A DNA stretch of 64,000 nt, from positions 17,170-81,169 of the forward strand of contig NZ_JHQS01000057.1 of NCBI RefSeq assembly GCF_014843845.1, in the 5' to 3' direction. The notes beneath the pieces are model-generated. The model was not told where the DNA came from. It searched no databases and was given only the letters and a program-made list of their open reading frames with translations. The stretch is from Mesorhizobium amorphae (GTDB lineage Bacteria > Pseudomonadota > Alphaproteobacteria > Rhizobiales > Rhizobiaceae). Shown here in pieces: positions 1 through 8,365 of this stretch; the first letter of the stretch is position 1, and the number at the start of each line of letters is the position of its first letter. Both the position numbers and the translations under genes were made by a program.

Positions 1-1
1 C

Positions 2-382
2 CGCGCGACCACGGCGCAGGCCCTCGAGCGGTGGCTGACGGTGATGGTCGGCGACCCCTCGGCCTTGCCGGGCGGCTATGCGCAGGCCGCGCTCAGACAG
101 ATGGAAAAGACCGGCAACCGCGACGCGCTCGCGGCGATGGCCGAAAGCCTGTTTCCGGATGGGACGCAGGGGTTCGATCTTGCGGGCGCGCTTGCAGAGC
201 TCACCGTACCGACGCGGCTCCTCTGGGGCAGGCTCGACCGTATTATCCCGGTCGCCCATGCGGCGCGCGCGCCGGGCTTCACTGCTGTTCATCTTCTCGA
301 TGGCATTGGCCATGTAGCGCAGATAGAGGCGCCGGCGCTGGCAGCCCGACTGATTACCGAGACGGTGCGGAGCGCCGGCTGA
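2..382 (+). CDS. alpha/beta hydrolase, C-terminal part (5' end outside window)
   Basis: The frame is open from the first bases of the window, so only the last ~126 residues are seen. The segment LLWGRLDRIIPVAHA followed about 25 residues later by GIGHVAQIEAP is the usual C-terminal layout of alpha/beta hydrolases: the acid-residue strand and then the catalytic His loop. The nucleophile elbow lies outside the window. Dihydrolipoamide-acyltransferase-like and enol-lactonase-like hydrolases share this ending, so the substrate cannot be named. It is the first visible gene of a plus-strand catabolic operon running to 3379. Confidence 0.75.
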   Translation, partial: RATTAQALERWLTVMVGDPSALPGGYAQAALRQMEKTGNRDALAAMAESLFPDGTQGFDLAGALAELTVPTRLLWGRLDRIIPVAHAARAPGFTAVHLLDGIGHVAQIEAPALAARLITETVRSAG

Positions 383-487
383 GCCGGCAGTCCGCTTGGC
401 CCTCGCGGATCAGCCGCGGGAGGCAGACAAGACCACATGACGCCGGCGTCGAGGACGCCGGACAGGATGCCAGAAGGAGTGACCAAG

Positions 488-811
488 ATGATCTTCGACC
501 ATCGCACCTATACCGCCCGCCCGAACAAGCTTTCGCATTTTCTCAAGCTCTACGAGGAGGTCGGCCTGCCGATGCAGCAGCATTATCTGGGTGAGCCATT
601 CGGCTTCTTCCAGACGCATATCGGCGACCTCTCGCGCACCGTGCATCTGTGGAAATATGAAAGCCTGGCCGATCGGGAGGAGCGGCGCGACCGCATGGAG
701 GCCGACCCCGAATGGCAGGCCTATCGGCGCAAGGTGATCGAGACCGACTATCTTCTCGACATGCGTAACCAGATCCTCAAACCCGTCTCCTTCTTCAATC
801 CCGGAAAATAA
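488..811 (+). CDS. NIPSNAP family protein
   Basis: A 107-residue protein starting MIFDHRTYTARPNKL. The beginning (hRTYT.RP..l..fL.lYE) and the downstream HIGDLSRTVHLWKYESL segment are typical of NIPSNAP ferredoxin-like proteins. ATG 488 is preferred over the longer reading because an AGAAGGAG ribosome site precedes it and the extra upstream residues are low-complexity. In bacteria these proteins occur in catabolic operons without a settled biochemical role. The next gene begins one base after its stop codon, indicating translational coupling. Confidence 0.8.
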   Translation: MIFDHRTYTARPNKLSHFLKLYEEVGLPMQQHYLGEPFGFFQTHIGDLSRTVHLWKYESLADREERRDRMEADPEWQAYRRKVIETDYLLDMRNQILKPVSFFNPGK

Positions 812-812
812 A

Positions 813-1682
813 ATGGACCTGATCTTCTCGGCCGAGGGACGCAGCTGGCCGCTGCGCCTCACCGGCGATGCCGACCGCACGCGCCGTGCGTTGCTTTCTG
901 CCTTGCCCATGCGCCTGCAGCTCCACACGCCCAAGATCGCCGGCAGCCATATCTATTGGCATGCCCCCTTCGTGGAGGATATCGAAGGCGCAACGCATGT
1001 GCTTTCCGCGACCGCCGGCGCCTTCATCTACTGGCCGGTGCGGCAGTTCCTCGAAATCACCTTCGCGCCGCTCCAGGCGGAAAATGCCGAGATCACAGTT
1101 CTCGGCCATCTTGACGCGCCGATGGTGGGCATTGCCGAGCTTGCCGCGACACTGAAGCGGGACCAGGGCCGCCACATTCTGGAAGGCACGCTTGTCCGGT
1201 CGGATGGCGGCGTGTCCGAGCCTTCGCCGTCATCGTCGCTGCCGCAGGATATCATCGCCGCGCGCAAAGCGCTGTGGGCGGCCTGTCCCGCCGACATCAG
1301 CCGGGTCACCGCGTCACGCGCTATCATGCACCCGGCAGGTCCCGTCTTCACCGCGGAGTCGGAAGCGCGGGTGCTGCACGAATTCCTGTGGTGGGTCCGC
1401 GCCGAGCGCGGCCGGAAGGACGAAATGGTGCTGCGCCAGACGGCCGCGCTCGCGCTCGACAAGACCGCGACCCGGCTGCGCGACTTCTGCCACATGGAGG
1501 AAACGCCGGCCCTGCTTTTCCGGCTCAAGGCGGCGATGGACGACGAACATCCTTTCGATCCCCTGATCGACGAGGCAATCTTGGTTGCCGGACGGATCGG
1601 CGCCTGGCTCGATCTTCTCATCCCGTGGAACGACCTCAATGAGGCCTTCCGCGCAGCGCTTGACGGAAGGAGGGTGGGATGA
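813..1682 (+). CDS. DUF3830-like (cyclophilin-like) protein with extra C-terminal domain
   Basis: 289 residues. The first ~125 resemble DUF3830, a cyclophilin-like fold found in amino-acid/betaine catabolic operons: a short beta-rich start, a CxxF-like RRALLSALP helix, then a SHIYWHAPF strand and a GAFIYWPVRQFLEITF segment. The remaining ~160 residues (from PSSSLPQDIIAARKAL) are mostly helical and I do not recognise them. They contain two RAERGRKDE/RLRDFCHMEE-type charged helices. The stop overlaps the next ATG by four bases (ATGA). A regulatory or isomerase role is only a guess. Confidence 0.6.
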   Translation: MDLIFSAEGRSWPLRLTGDADRTRRALLSALPMRLQLHTPKIAGSHIYWHAPFVEDIEGATHVLSATAGAFIYWPVRQFLEITFAPLQAENAEITVLGHLDAPMVGIAELAATLKRDQGRHILEGTLVRSDGGVSEPSPSSSLPQDIIAARKALWAACPADISRVTASRAIMHPAGPVFTAESEARVLHEFLWWVRAERGRKDEMVLRQTAALALDKTATRLRDFCHMEETPALLFRLKAAMDDEHPFDPLIDEAILVAGRIGAWLDLLIPWNDLNEAFRAALDGRRVG

Positions 1683-2605
1683 TGGAAAAACTGACCATCG
1701 GCATTGTCGGTTTCGGCGTGATCGGGCAGCGCTGGACGGCTTGCTTTGCCCATGCCGGCCACGCGGTGCGCGTGTTCGATCCGACGGAGCGGCGCGAGGC
1801 AGCGTTCAGCGAGGCGCTGCCCGCACTCATGGCCGACCTCGACGCGTTGAAGGGGGCCTCGCCCGCGCCCGGTACGATCCATCTTTTCCCGACGCTCGCC
1901 GAGACGCTCGAAGGCGTCGATTTCGTGCAGGAGAACGGCCCGGAAGACCTGGCGCTCAAGCGCCGGCTGCTGGCCGAAATCGAAGACCATGTCGGCGATG
2001 AGATCGTCATCGCTTCCTCTTCATCGGCCCTGCTGGTGTCCGACATGCAGGCCGAGTGCCGCCTGCCTGGCCGCGTCGTGCTCGGACACCCCTTCAATCC
2101 GGCGCATCTGATGCCGCTGGTCGAGATCGTCGGCGGCAAGGCATCCGATCCACAGGCGATCGCCCGGGCACGCGCCATCTACGAAGCCATCGGCAAGAAG
2201 CCGGTGACGCTCAACCGGGAAGTGACCGGCCATATCGCCTTGCGCCTGATGGGCGCCATGTGGCGCGAGGCGATCGCGCTGGTGCGCGACGGCGTAGCCT
2301 CGGTCGAGGATGTCGATCGCGCGTTCATGTATGGGCCGGGTGCGAAATGGACGCTGCAAGGCTCATTCATTTCCAACAGCCTCAACGCCGAGGGCATTGA
2401 AGACTTCCTGCGCAAATATGGCCCGACCTATCAGGCGATCTGGGACACGCTGCTCGACGCGAAGCTTGACGAGGAGACGATCCGCGCCGTGACGGCCTCG
2501 ACCGCGGCAGCGGTGGACGGGCGCAGCCAGGTAGACCTGAAGGCCGCGCGCGAGGCTGGCCTCGTCGGCATTTTGAAAACGGTGGCCGAACGCGGCGCGC
2601 TCTAA
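1679..2605 (+). CDS. 3-hydroxyacyl-CoA dehydrogenase family enzyme, carnitine 3-dehydrogenase-like
   Basis: 308 residues. An N-terminal Rossmann dinucleotide site (GIVGFGVIGQRW, about residues 7-18) is followed by a FVQENGPEDLALK strand, an ASSSSALLVSDM segment and the family signature GHPFNPAHLMPLVEIVGG. The C-terminal helical domain is complete. The length and single-domain layout match L-carnitine dehydrogenase, lambda-crystallin and L-gulonate 3-dehydrogenase rather than fatty-acid FadB. It should oxidise a secondary beta-hydroxyl with NAD+. With the Liv transporter, DUF3830 and flavoenzyme nearby, a betaine- or carnitine-like substrate is plausible but unproven. Confidence 0.8.
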   Translation: MMEKLTIGIVGFGVIGQRWTACFAHAGHAVRVFDPTERREAAFSEALPALMADLDALKGASPAPGTIHLFPTLAETLEGVDFVQENGPEDLALKRRLLAEIEDHVGDEIVIASSSSALLVSDMQAECRLPGRVVLGHPFNPAHLMPLVEIVGGKASDPQAIARARAIYEAIGKKPVTLNREVTGHIALRLMGAMWREAIALVRDGVASVEDVDRAFMYGPGAKWTLQGSFISNSLNAEGIEDFLRKYGPTYQAIWDTLLDAKLDEETIRAVTASTAAAVDGRSQVDLKAAREAGLVGILKTVAERGAL

Positions 2606-2629
2606 TCATCACGGTTCAGGAGAACGGCC

Positions 2630-3379
2630 ATGACCTATCACACCGCCCTCGTCACCGGTGCCTCGAAAGGCATCGGCGCCGCGATCGTCGAGAGCCTGAT
2701 AGCGGAGGGCTTGATCGTCCATGCGCTCGCGCGCAACCATGACGCGCTGCAGGTCCTGCAGGCACAGCTCGGGCCGTGCGTAAAACCGCTCGTTGCCGAT
2801 GTGCGCGACCACGAAGCGATCGCCACTGCGCTCGGTGCGGCGGAAATCGATGTGCTGATCAACAATGCCGGCGGTCTGGCGACCGTGCGCCCGCTGCATG
2901 AGCAGAGCGCGGAGGAAACAGCCGAGGTGGTGGCGCTGAACCTCACCGCGCCCTTGCAGCTCATCCGAATGTTGCTGCCGGGCATGATAGCGCGCAAGCG
3001 CGGCCACATCTTCAACCTGACCAGCACGGCAGCTAGCGGCGTCTTTCCCGGCACGACGACCTACGGTGCGGCAAAGGCCGGCCTTTCGCAGGCCGGCCGC
3101 ATCCTGCGCTTCGATCTCGCAGGCACCGGCGTGCGGCTGACCGAGATCGCCCCCGGCCGTGTGGAGACGGATTTCTACCTGAAGGCCTTCGACGGCGACC
3201 GTGAGGGCCTGCGCAAGCGCATGTACTCGCAACAGCGGCCGCTCGGCCCGGCCGACATTGCCGCCGTGCTTGTTGCCGCGCTGCGGATGCCGGACCATGT
3301 CGACATCGCCGAACTGATCGTTGCGCCAAGCGAACAGGCAGCCGGCGGCCATACCTATCCGGCCGCGCCGCAACGATGA
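2630..3379 (+). CDS. SDR family NAD(P)-dependent oxidoreductase
   Basis: 249 residues with classical SDR motifs in order: the cofactor glycine motif TGASKGIG near the N terminus, NNAG at about residue 82, a Ser in LTSTAAS, and the catalytic pair in YGAAK (Tyr and Lys). The PGRVETDF segment after the active site is also typical. An AGGAGAA ribosome site precedes ATG 2630. It is the last gene of the plus-strand operon and converges with the reductase at 3408-4160, leaving 28 bp between the stops. Confidence 0.9.
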   Translation: MTYHTALVTGASKGIGAAIVESLIAEGLIVHALARNHDALQVLQAQLGPCVKPLVADVRDHEAIATALGAAEIDVLINNAGGLATVRPLHEQSAEETAEVVALNLTAPLQLIRMLLPGMIARKRGHIFNLTSTAASGVFPGTTTYGAAKAGLSQAGRILRFDLAGTGVRLTEIAPGRVETDFYLKAFDGDREGLRKRMYSQQRPLGPADIAAVLVAALRMPDHVDIAELIVAPSEQAAGGHTYPAAPQR

Positions 3380-3407
3380 GCGCGCGTGGCGTCAGCGACG
3401 CCGCGCC

Positions 3408-4160
3408 TCAGCCTGGCCCCGTCAATTTGTCGAGCACCGCCGTGCAAGCCTCCTCCCAGGCCGCAGGCACACCGCGCGCAGAAAGCACCTGCAGGCCCCG
3501 CTCGGTGATGCCGCCCGGTGTCACCAGCTCTTCGAGCATCTGGTCCATCGGTTCGCTCTTCTCCGCAATCAGCCGCCCGGCGGCCACGAACGTCATTGCC
3601 GTCAGCCGGCGGGCGATTGCCGGATCGAGACCTTGGGCGCTCGACCATTCAGCCGTGTTGCGGATCAGATCCTGCGCCCAGCCGTAGACGGCGGCGCTGA
3701 CCGTCGCCACCTCGAAATCCTTTTCGCTGCCGAGCGCGATCGAGGGCCCGAGCCGGTCGAGGACCGTCCGCGCCTGCTCGATGTCGGGGAAATAGACCGT
3801 CGGACTGGCGGCAATCTCCGAAGCGGTGAACGGCATGGCGCGGACAGCGCGCGCGGGCGCGACCTCGAGCCGCGACAACGATACGCCGGCGCAAACCGAA
3901 ACCACCACCTGCTCCTTGCGCCACGGCAAGCCTGCAACCGCCTGCGGCGCATGGGCGGGTCGCACGGAGAGAATAACGACATCGGACCGTTCGACGAGAT
4001 CGTAATTGTCAGCCGCCAGCCGAAAGCCATAGCGGGCAGAAAAATCGGTCGCCTTGCCGCGCGGCGACAACAGTATCGTTTCAGGGTCGAGCCCGGAATG
4101 CAGGAAACCTGCCAGCATGGACGCCGCCAGGTGCCCGACGCCAAGAATGCCTATGATCAT
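3408..4160 (-). CDS. pyrroline-5-carboxylate reductase-like NAD(P) oxidoreductase
   Basis: About 250 residues from MIIGILGVGHLAASML, an N-terminal NAD(P)-binding Rossmann start. The late segment ELVTPGGITERGLQVL corresponds to the proC family signature (TSPGGTT..G...L). The Rossmann motif should sit at the very N terminus, so the upstream residues of the longer reading were left out. It is divergent from the GntR regulator at 4272; the 111-bp space holds a perfect palindrome. It may reduce an imine from the degradation pathway rather than make proline. Confidence 0.75.
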   Translation of the reverse strand: MIIGILGVGHLAASMLAGFLHSGLDPETILLSPRGKATDFSARYGFRLAADNYDLVERSDVVILSVRPAHAPQAVAGLPWRKEQVVVSVCAGVSLSRLEVAPARAVRAMPFTASEIAASPTVYFPDIEQARTVLDRLGPSIALGSEKDFEVATVSAAVYGWAQDLIRNTAEWSSAQGLDPAIARRLTAMTFVAAGRLIAEKSEPMDQMLEELVTPGGITERGLQVLSARGVPAAWEEACTAVLDKLTGPG

Positions 4161-4231
4161 CCGTTGTCTCCCGGGTTGCAACCTGCGGCTTGCCATTCAC
4201 ATGAAGTTGGGAAAGAAAGAGGCACCGTAAA

Positions 4232-4241
4232 GTGTCGACAC
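4232..4241. promoter_or_regulatory. operator-like palindrome GTGTCGACAC, copy 1
   Basis: A perfect 10-bp palindrome in the divergent region between the P5C-reductase-like gene and the gntR-type gene, 30 bp before the regulator's ATG. An identical copy lies before the transporter operon at 5077. The size and the T.GT..AC.A-like core fit operators of FCD-type GntR proteins. The inference is that the regulator encoded at 4272 binds here and controls itself. Confidence 0.6.
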
Positions 4242-4271
4242 AGCCTGCAGACAAATCAGATTGGAATCTTC

Positions 4272-5045
4272 ATGACCGAACGAGCTGAGACCGGCGCCGA
4301 CAGCGACCCGTCCCTTGCGAACGAGGCCGAGACGCGCCGCAGCGCCGACAGCAGCGAGCGCGCTTACAACACCATCCGCAAGCTTTTGGTCGAGTTCAAG
4401 CTGAAGCCTGGCGAACGCATCAACGAGGTCCAGCTTTCGCGCAGCCTCGGTGTGTCGCGCACGCCGATCCGCGAGGCGCTGAACCGGCTTGCTTCCGAGG
4501 GCTTCGTTTCGCTCACACCCAATCGTGGCTTCTTCGTCAGGAGCCTCAGCACCGAGGGCCTGCTCGACCTCTACGAACTGCGCTCCATCATAGAGTGCGC
4601 CGCCTTCAAGCTGATGTGCGAGCGTGCGGACGACAGCGATCTCGATCGGCTGCGGCGGTATTGGGAGGCGATCGTCGATGTCTATCGCGACCAGCCGCCG
4701 GATATCATCCTGGCCGAGGACGAAGGCTTCCATCTGCTCATCGCCGAATTGTCCGGAAATCCGGAACTTGTCGGCCAGCTCAGCTCTATCAATGCGCGCA
4801 TCCGCTTCATCCGCCGCATCCAGATCGAACATCCCTCGCATGACAAGGCGCAGATCACCTCCCACTCGGCGATCGTTGAAGCCGCCGTCAAGCGGGATGC
4901 CGAGAACGGCGCGAAATTGTTGCGCGAACATATCGAAATGACCGTCTCCGCCACGCAGCAGGCGCTGAAGGACGCACTGCTCAAGGTTTTCGCACCCGAC
5001 AACGGCGCCGACCTGAAGCGCCGGCGAAGGGTGCGCGATCTGTAA
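4272..5045 (+). CDS. GntR family (FadR/FCD) transcriptional regulator
   Basis: 257 residues from MTERAETGAD. The winged HTH occupies about residues 35-100 (AYNTIRKLLVEFKLKPGERI, then SRSLGVSRTPIREAL, then GFVSLTPNRGFFV). It is followed by an all-helical FCD effector domain with metal-ligand-like positions in EDEGFHLLIAELSGNP and the late SHSAIVEA helix. A longer upstream reading exists but covers the antisense strand of the neighbour and was rejected. It lies between two copies of GTGTCGACAC and is the obvious candidate regulator of the catabolic and transport genes. Confidence 0.9.
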   Translation: MTERAETGADSDPSLANEAETRRSADSSERAYNTIRKLLVEFKLKPGERINEVQLSRSLGVSRTPIREALNRLASEGFVSLTPNRGFFVRSLSTEGLLDLYELRSIIECAAFKLMCERADDSDLDRLRRYWEAIVDVYRDQPPDIILAEDEGFHLLIAELSGNPELVGQLSSINARIRFIRRIQIEHPSHDKAQITSHSAIVEAAVKRDAENGAKLLREHIEMTVSATQQALKDALLKVFAPDNGADLKRRRRVRDL

Positions 5046-5076
5046 TTGCTAATTGAGCACAAAATTGAACGCAATA

Positions 5077-5086
5077 GTGTCGACAC
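5077..5086. promoter_or_regulatory. operator-like palindrome GTGTCGACAC, copy 2
   Basis: Identical to the 10-bp palindrome at 4232 and extended here to AGTGTCGACACT. It lies 32 bp after the regulator's stop and about 100 bp before the substrate-binding-protein gene. A TTGACG sequence four bases downstream (5091-5096) could be a -35 box; no convincing -10 was found. Confidence 0.6.
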
Positions 5087-5183
5087 TTTCTTGACGACGC
5101 TCTCTTTGTCTGCTTCGATGGGCTCACACGGGGAAGAAGACCGGAACGGCCTCTCCTGTCGTAGTCAGCAGCTAAGGGGAACC

Positions 5184-6299
5184 ATGATGAAAAAACTTAT
5201 CGCCGCACTTCTTCTCGGCGCGTCGCTTTTTGCAGCGCCGGCCATGGCCGAACAGATCACCGTCGGCCTTTCCGCGCCGCTCTCGGGCGCGCAGGCCTAT
5301 TTCGGCACCACCTGGCATAACGGCTTCAAGCTCTACGTCGACAAGCTGAACGCGGATGGCGGCGTCAATGGCGTCACCGTTGCCTATGACCAGCAGGACG
5401 ACAAGGCCGATCCGCGCGAGGGGACGCTTGTGGCCCAGAAATTCTGCGACAACGACAAGGTCGTGCTTGGTCTGGTGAATTTCAATTCCGGCGTCGCCCA
5501 GTCCACGCTGCCGATCTATGAGGACTGCACGTTGCCGACCATGACCTTCGGCTCCAATCCGTCCCTCACCAAGCAGGGCTACAAGTTCATGGTGCGCCCG
5601 GTGGCCAACGATCTGGCGGGAGCATTGCTGCCAGCCGAATATGCGCTGGGCAAGCTTGGGGCCAAGACGGCCCTGGTCGTCAACGACAAACAGGTTTTCG
5701 GGCAGGGAATCTCCGAAATCTTCGCCAAGAACTTCCAGGATGGCGGCGGCAAGGTCATCGACACGATTTCGGTCGCGCCAAGCGATGTGGACTTCGCCGC
5801 CGTGCTGGCGCAGATCAAGCCGAAGAAGCCCGACGTCATCTATCTCGGCGCCGTCATGCCGCAGCTGGCGCTCTTTGCAAAGCAGATGCATGAGCAAGGC
5901 ATCACCGCCACCCTGATCGTACCCGATGGCGGTTATACGCCGGACCTGATCAAACAGGCCGGCGAGCCCAACGTTCAGGGCACGATCGTCGCCATCCAGG
6001 TGCCGCCGATGGATGCCTCGCCGGAGATCGCCGATTTCGCCAAACTCTACAAGGCCAAGTACGGCGAGGAAGCCGGCCCTTACTCGATCTATGGCTATGT
6101 GCAGGGCCAGATCCTCGAACAGGTGCTGAAGACGACCAAGGGCCTGACGCGCGAGGACATCAACGCGGCGCTGCACGCGGTCAAGGTCAAGACCGCCGTG
6201 GGTGAACTGGAATTCGACGAAACGGGCGAACTTAAAGTCGCCCCATCGTACCTCTACAAGGTCGAGGGGTCGAAGTTCCAGCTTGTCGGCTCGAAATAG
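5184..6299 (+). CDS. Liv-type ABC transporter substrate-binding protein
   Basis: 371 residues. A clear Sec signal peptide, MMKKLIAALLLGASLF, ends at AMA before EQITVGLSAPLSG. The mature protein has the periplasmic-binding-protein type I pattern of LivK: GFKLYVDKLNADGGVNG, the KFCDNDKVVLGLVNFNSG loop and a GQILEQVLKTT helix near the end. An AAGGGGA ribosome site precedes ATG 5184. It binds the substrate in the periplasm and delivers it to the permeases encoded downstream. The ligand cannot be read from the sequence. Confidence 0.9.
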   Translation: MMKKLIAALLLGASLFAAPAMAEQITVGLSAPLSGAQAYFGTTWHNGFKLYVDKLNADGGVNGVTVAYDQQDDKADPREGTLVAQKFCDNDKVVLGLVNFNSGVAQSTLPIYEDCTLPTMTFGSNPSLTKQGYKFMVRPVANDLAGALLPAEYALGKLGAKTALVVNDKQVFGQGISEIFAKNFQDGGGKVIDTISVAPSDVDFAAVLAQIKPKKPDVIYLGAVMPQLALFAKQMHEQGITATLIVPDGGYTPDLIKQAGEPNVQGTIVAIQVPPMDASPEIADFAKLYKAKYGEEAGPYSIYGYVQGQILEQVLKTTKGLTREDINAALHAVKVKTAVGELEFDETGELKVAPSYLYKVEGSKFQLVGSK

Positions 6300-6311
6300 C
6301 AGCCGGGCGCC

Positions 6312-6341
6312 GGAGCCGCCTGCCATTTTAAAGGCGGCTCC
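6312..6341 (+). terminator. intra-operon hairpin after the binding-protein gene
   Basis: A perfect 10-bp stem (GGAGCCGCCT / AGGCGGCTCC) with a 10-base loop, 12 bp after the stop of the substrate-binding-protein gene and 78 bp before the first permease. Only a short mixed T/C tract (TCTT) follows. It may partly terminate transcription or stabilise the upstream mRNA, giving more binding protein than permease, a common arrangement in ABC operons. Confidence 0.6.
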
Positions 6342-6419
6342 TCTTGCCTGTCGACGGCCGCGCCTGACAAGAGTGCGACGGACCGTCGATCGGGAACCCA
6401 TTGCACAGGACACCGGCCC

Positions 6420-7370
6420 ATGCTGGGAAACCTCATTCAACAGACGGTCAACGCGTTGACCATCGGCTCGATTTACGCGCTGATCGCGCTCGGCTACACG
6501 ATGGTCTATGGCGTGCTGCGCATGATCAATTTCGCTCATGGCGAGATGTTCATGCTCGGCGCCTATGTCGCCTTTCTGGTCCTCAGCATGCTGGTCGGCG
6601 ATGTCGGCATGGCGGGCGCGATTGCGCTTACCGTGGCCTTTGTCGTCGCTGTCTTCCTGGTGGGCTTCATCGGCGTCGGTATTGAACGCGTTGCCTACAA
6701 ACCGTTGCGAAACTCCACCCGGCTTGCGCCGATGCTGTCCTCGCTTGGCGTCTCGCTCTCGCTGGTCACCGGCATGCAGATTCTTGCCGGCCCGCAGCCG
6801 GTCGCCTTTCCGAGCTTCTTTCCCGTCGTCCGCTACGAGGTGCTGGGCGGCACCATCACCTCTATGCAGATCGGCATCCTCGTCGCCGCCTTCGTGTTGA
6901 TGCTCAGTCTGCATTTCCTCGTCAACCGCAGCCGTATCGGCATCATCGTGCGTGCCGTTTCGGAAAGCCGCCCCACCGCACAGCTTCTGGGCATCAACGT
7001 CAACGGTGCGATCTCGATGGTGTTCTTCGTCGGCCCGCTGCTCGGGGCGGCCGGCGGCATCCTCTATGCCAGCTATTACGGCATCATGTCGCCGACGATG
7101 GGCGCCGTCATTGGCTTGAAGGCCTTCACCGCGGCGATCCTCGGCGGCATCGGTTCCATTCCCGGCGCCATGCTTGGCGCCTTCATCCTCGCCTTCGTCG
7201 AAGTGGGCGGAACCGCGCTGCTGCCCGTCATCACCCATGGCGTGCTGGGCACCGAATATCGCGATGTGCTCACCTTCGCGATCCTCATACTCGTGCTTCT
7301 CGTTCGTCCCGCCGGCATATTGGGCGAGGCCGTGTCGGAGGAAAGCATCGTGTACAAGAGGGAATTCTGA
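6420..7370 (+). CDS. Liv-type ABC transporter permease (LivH-like)
   Basis: 316 residues and about eight hydrophobic segments. The start MLGNLIQQTVNALTIGSIYALIALGYTMVYGVL and the following INFAHGE segment are hallmarks of LivH permeases. The cytoplasmic coupling helix motif RAVSESRPTAQLLGIN is present near residue 180. Its stop overlaps the next start (TGATG), so translation is coupled to the LivM-like gene. Confidence 0.9.
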   Translation: MLGNLIQQTVNALTIGSIYALIALGYTMVYGVLRMINFAHGEMFMLGAYVAFLVLSMLVGDVGMAGAIALTVAFVVAVFLVGFIGVGIERVAYKPLRNSTRLAPMLSSLGVSLSLVTGMQILAGPQPVAFPSFFPVVRYEVLGGTITSMQIGILVAAFVLMLSLHFLVNRSRIGIIVRAVSESRPTAQLLGINVNGAISMVFFVGPLLGAAGGILYASYYGIMSPTMGAVIGLKAFTAAILGGIGSIPGAMLGAFILAFVEVGGTALLPVITHGVLGTEYRDVLTFAILILVLLVRPAGILGEAVSEESIVYKREF

Positions 7371-8365
7371 TGTCCGTCGCCGAGAGCCTCGCGGCTGCCA
7401 GGCCGCGTTCAAGCCGGGCCGTCGCGTTCCTTGTCTTTGCCATCGCAATCGCGCTGATCGCGGCGACGCCCTTCCTGCCCAATTACTACATCCGCGTCAT
7501 CGACAGCCTGCTGATCTACATCCTGCTCGGCATCGGCCTAAACATCGTCATCGGCTATACCGGCCTGCTCGATCTCGGCTTCGTCGCCTTCTATGCGGTC
7601 GGTGCGTACAGCTATGCGCTGCTGGCCAGCCCCCAGCTCGACCTGCACCTGCCCTTCCTGCTCATTCTGCTCGTCGCCGCCTGCCTTGGCGCGATCACCG
7701 GCATATTGCTCGGCATCCCGGTGTTGAGATTGCGCGGCGACTATCTTGCCATCGTCACACTCGGCTTCGGCGAGATCGTGCGGATCATCATCAACAATCT
7801 CGACTGGCTTACCGGCGGGCCGAAAGGCATCGCCCGTCTCGACAAGGCTTCGATCCTCGGCATCCAGATCGCCCGGCCCGTCGATTTCTTCTGGCTCCTG
7901 CTTGTCGTCGTGCTTCTAGCCGGCCTTGTGGCCTGGCGGCTGGAGCGGTCCATCCTCGGCAAGGCCTGGGCAGCGATCCGCGAAGACCAGGATGCCGCGC
8001 GCGGCATCGGCATCAACACGACCAACGCCAAGCTTGCCGCCTTTGCCACCTCCGCGACGATCGGCTCGATCGCGGGAGCGATCTTCGGCGCCTCCCAGCG
8101 CTTCGTCAGCCCGGAGAGTTTCACGCTCCAGGAATCCGTGCTGATCGTGCTGATGATCGTGGTCGGCGGCATCGGCAACATTCTCGGCATCGTCGCCGGC
8201 GCGGCAATCCTGATCCTGCTCCCGGAGGTGCTGCGCGAATTCGCCGAATGGCGCATCCTCTTCCTCGGGCTGTTGATGATCTTCCTGATCATCGTGCGCC
8301 CGGCAGGCATCGTTCCGCGCAGCTTCGGACCAGACAAGCTCATCGGGAGGTTGTTCGGCAAATGA
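7370..8365 (+). CDS. Liv-type ABC transporter permease (LivM-like)
   Basis: 331 residues with multiple membrane segments. LivM landmarks are GYTGLLDLGFVAFYAVGAY after the second membrane helix, the LRGDYLAIVTLGFGEI segment, and the coupling motif WAAIREDQDAARGIGIN. It overlaps the previous stop and the next start (ATGA at 8362), so all four transporter genes form one translationally coupled operon. Confidence 0.9.
   Translation: MSVAESLAAARPRSSRAVAFLVFAIAIALIAATPFLPNYYIRVIDSLLIYILLGIGLNIVIGYTGLLDLGFVAFYAVGAYSYALLASPQLDLHLPFLLILLVAACLGAITGILLGIPVLRLRGDYLAIVTLGFGEIVRIIINNLDWLTGGPKGIARLDKASILGIQIARPVDFFWLLLVVVLLAGLVAWRLERSILGKAWAAIREDQDAARGIGINTTNAKLAAFATSATIGSIAGAIFGASQRFVSPESFTLQESVLIVLMIVVGGIGNILGIVAGAAILILLPEVLREFAEWRILFLGLLMIFLIIVRPAGIVPRSFGPDKLIGRLFGK

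Noticed and set aside
3321..4271. N-terminal extension of the GntR ORF
   Set aside because: It covers the antisense of the reductase and the operator; the HTH protein starts naturally at 4272.
5172..7448. 758-codon minus-strand ORF
   Set aside because: It is antisense to the binding-protein and LivH-like genes, His/Arg/Asp-rich and without family motifs; a shadow of high-GC codon bias.
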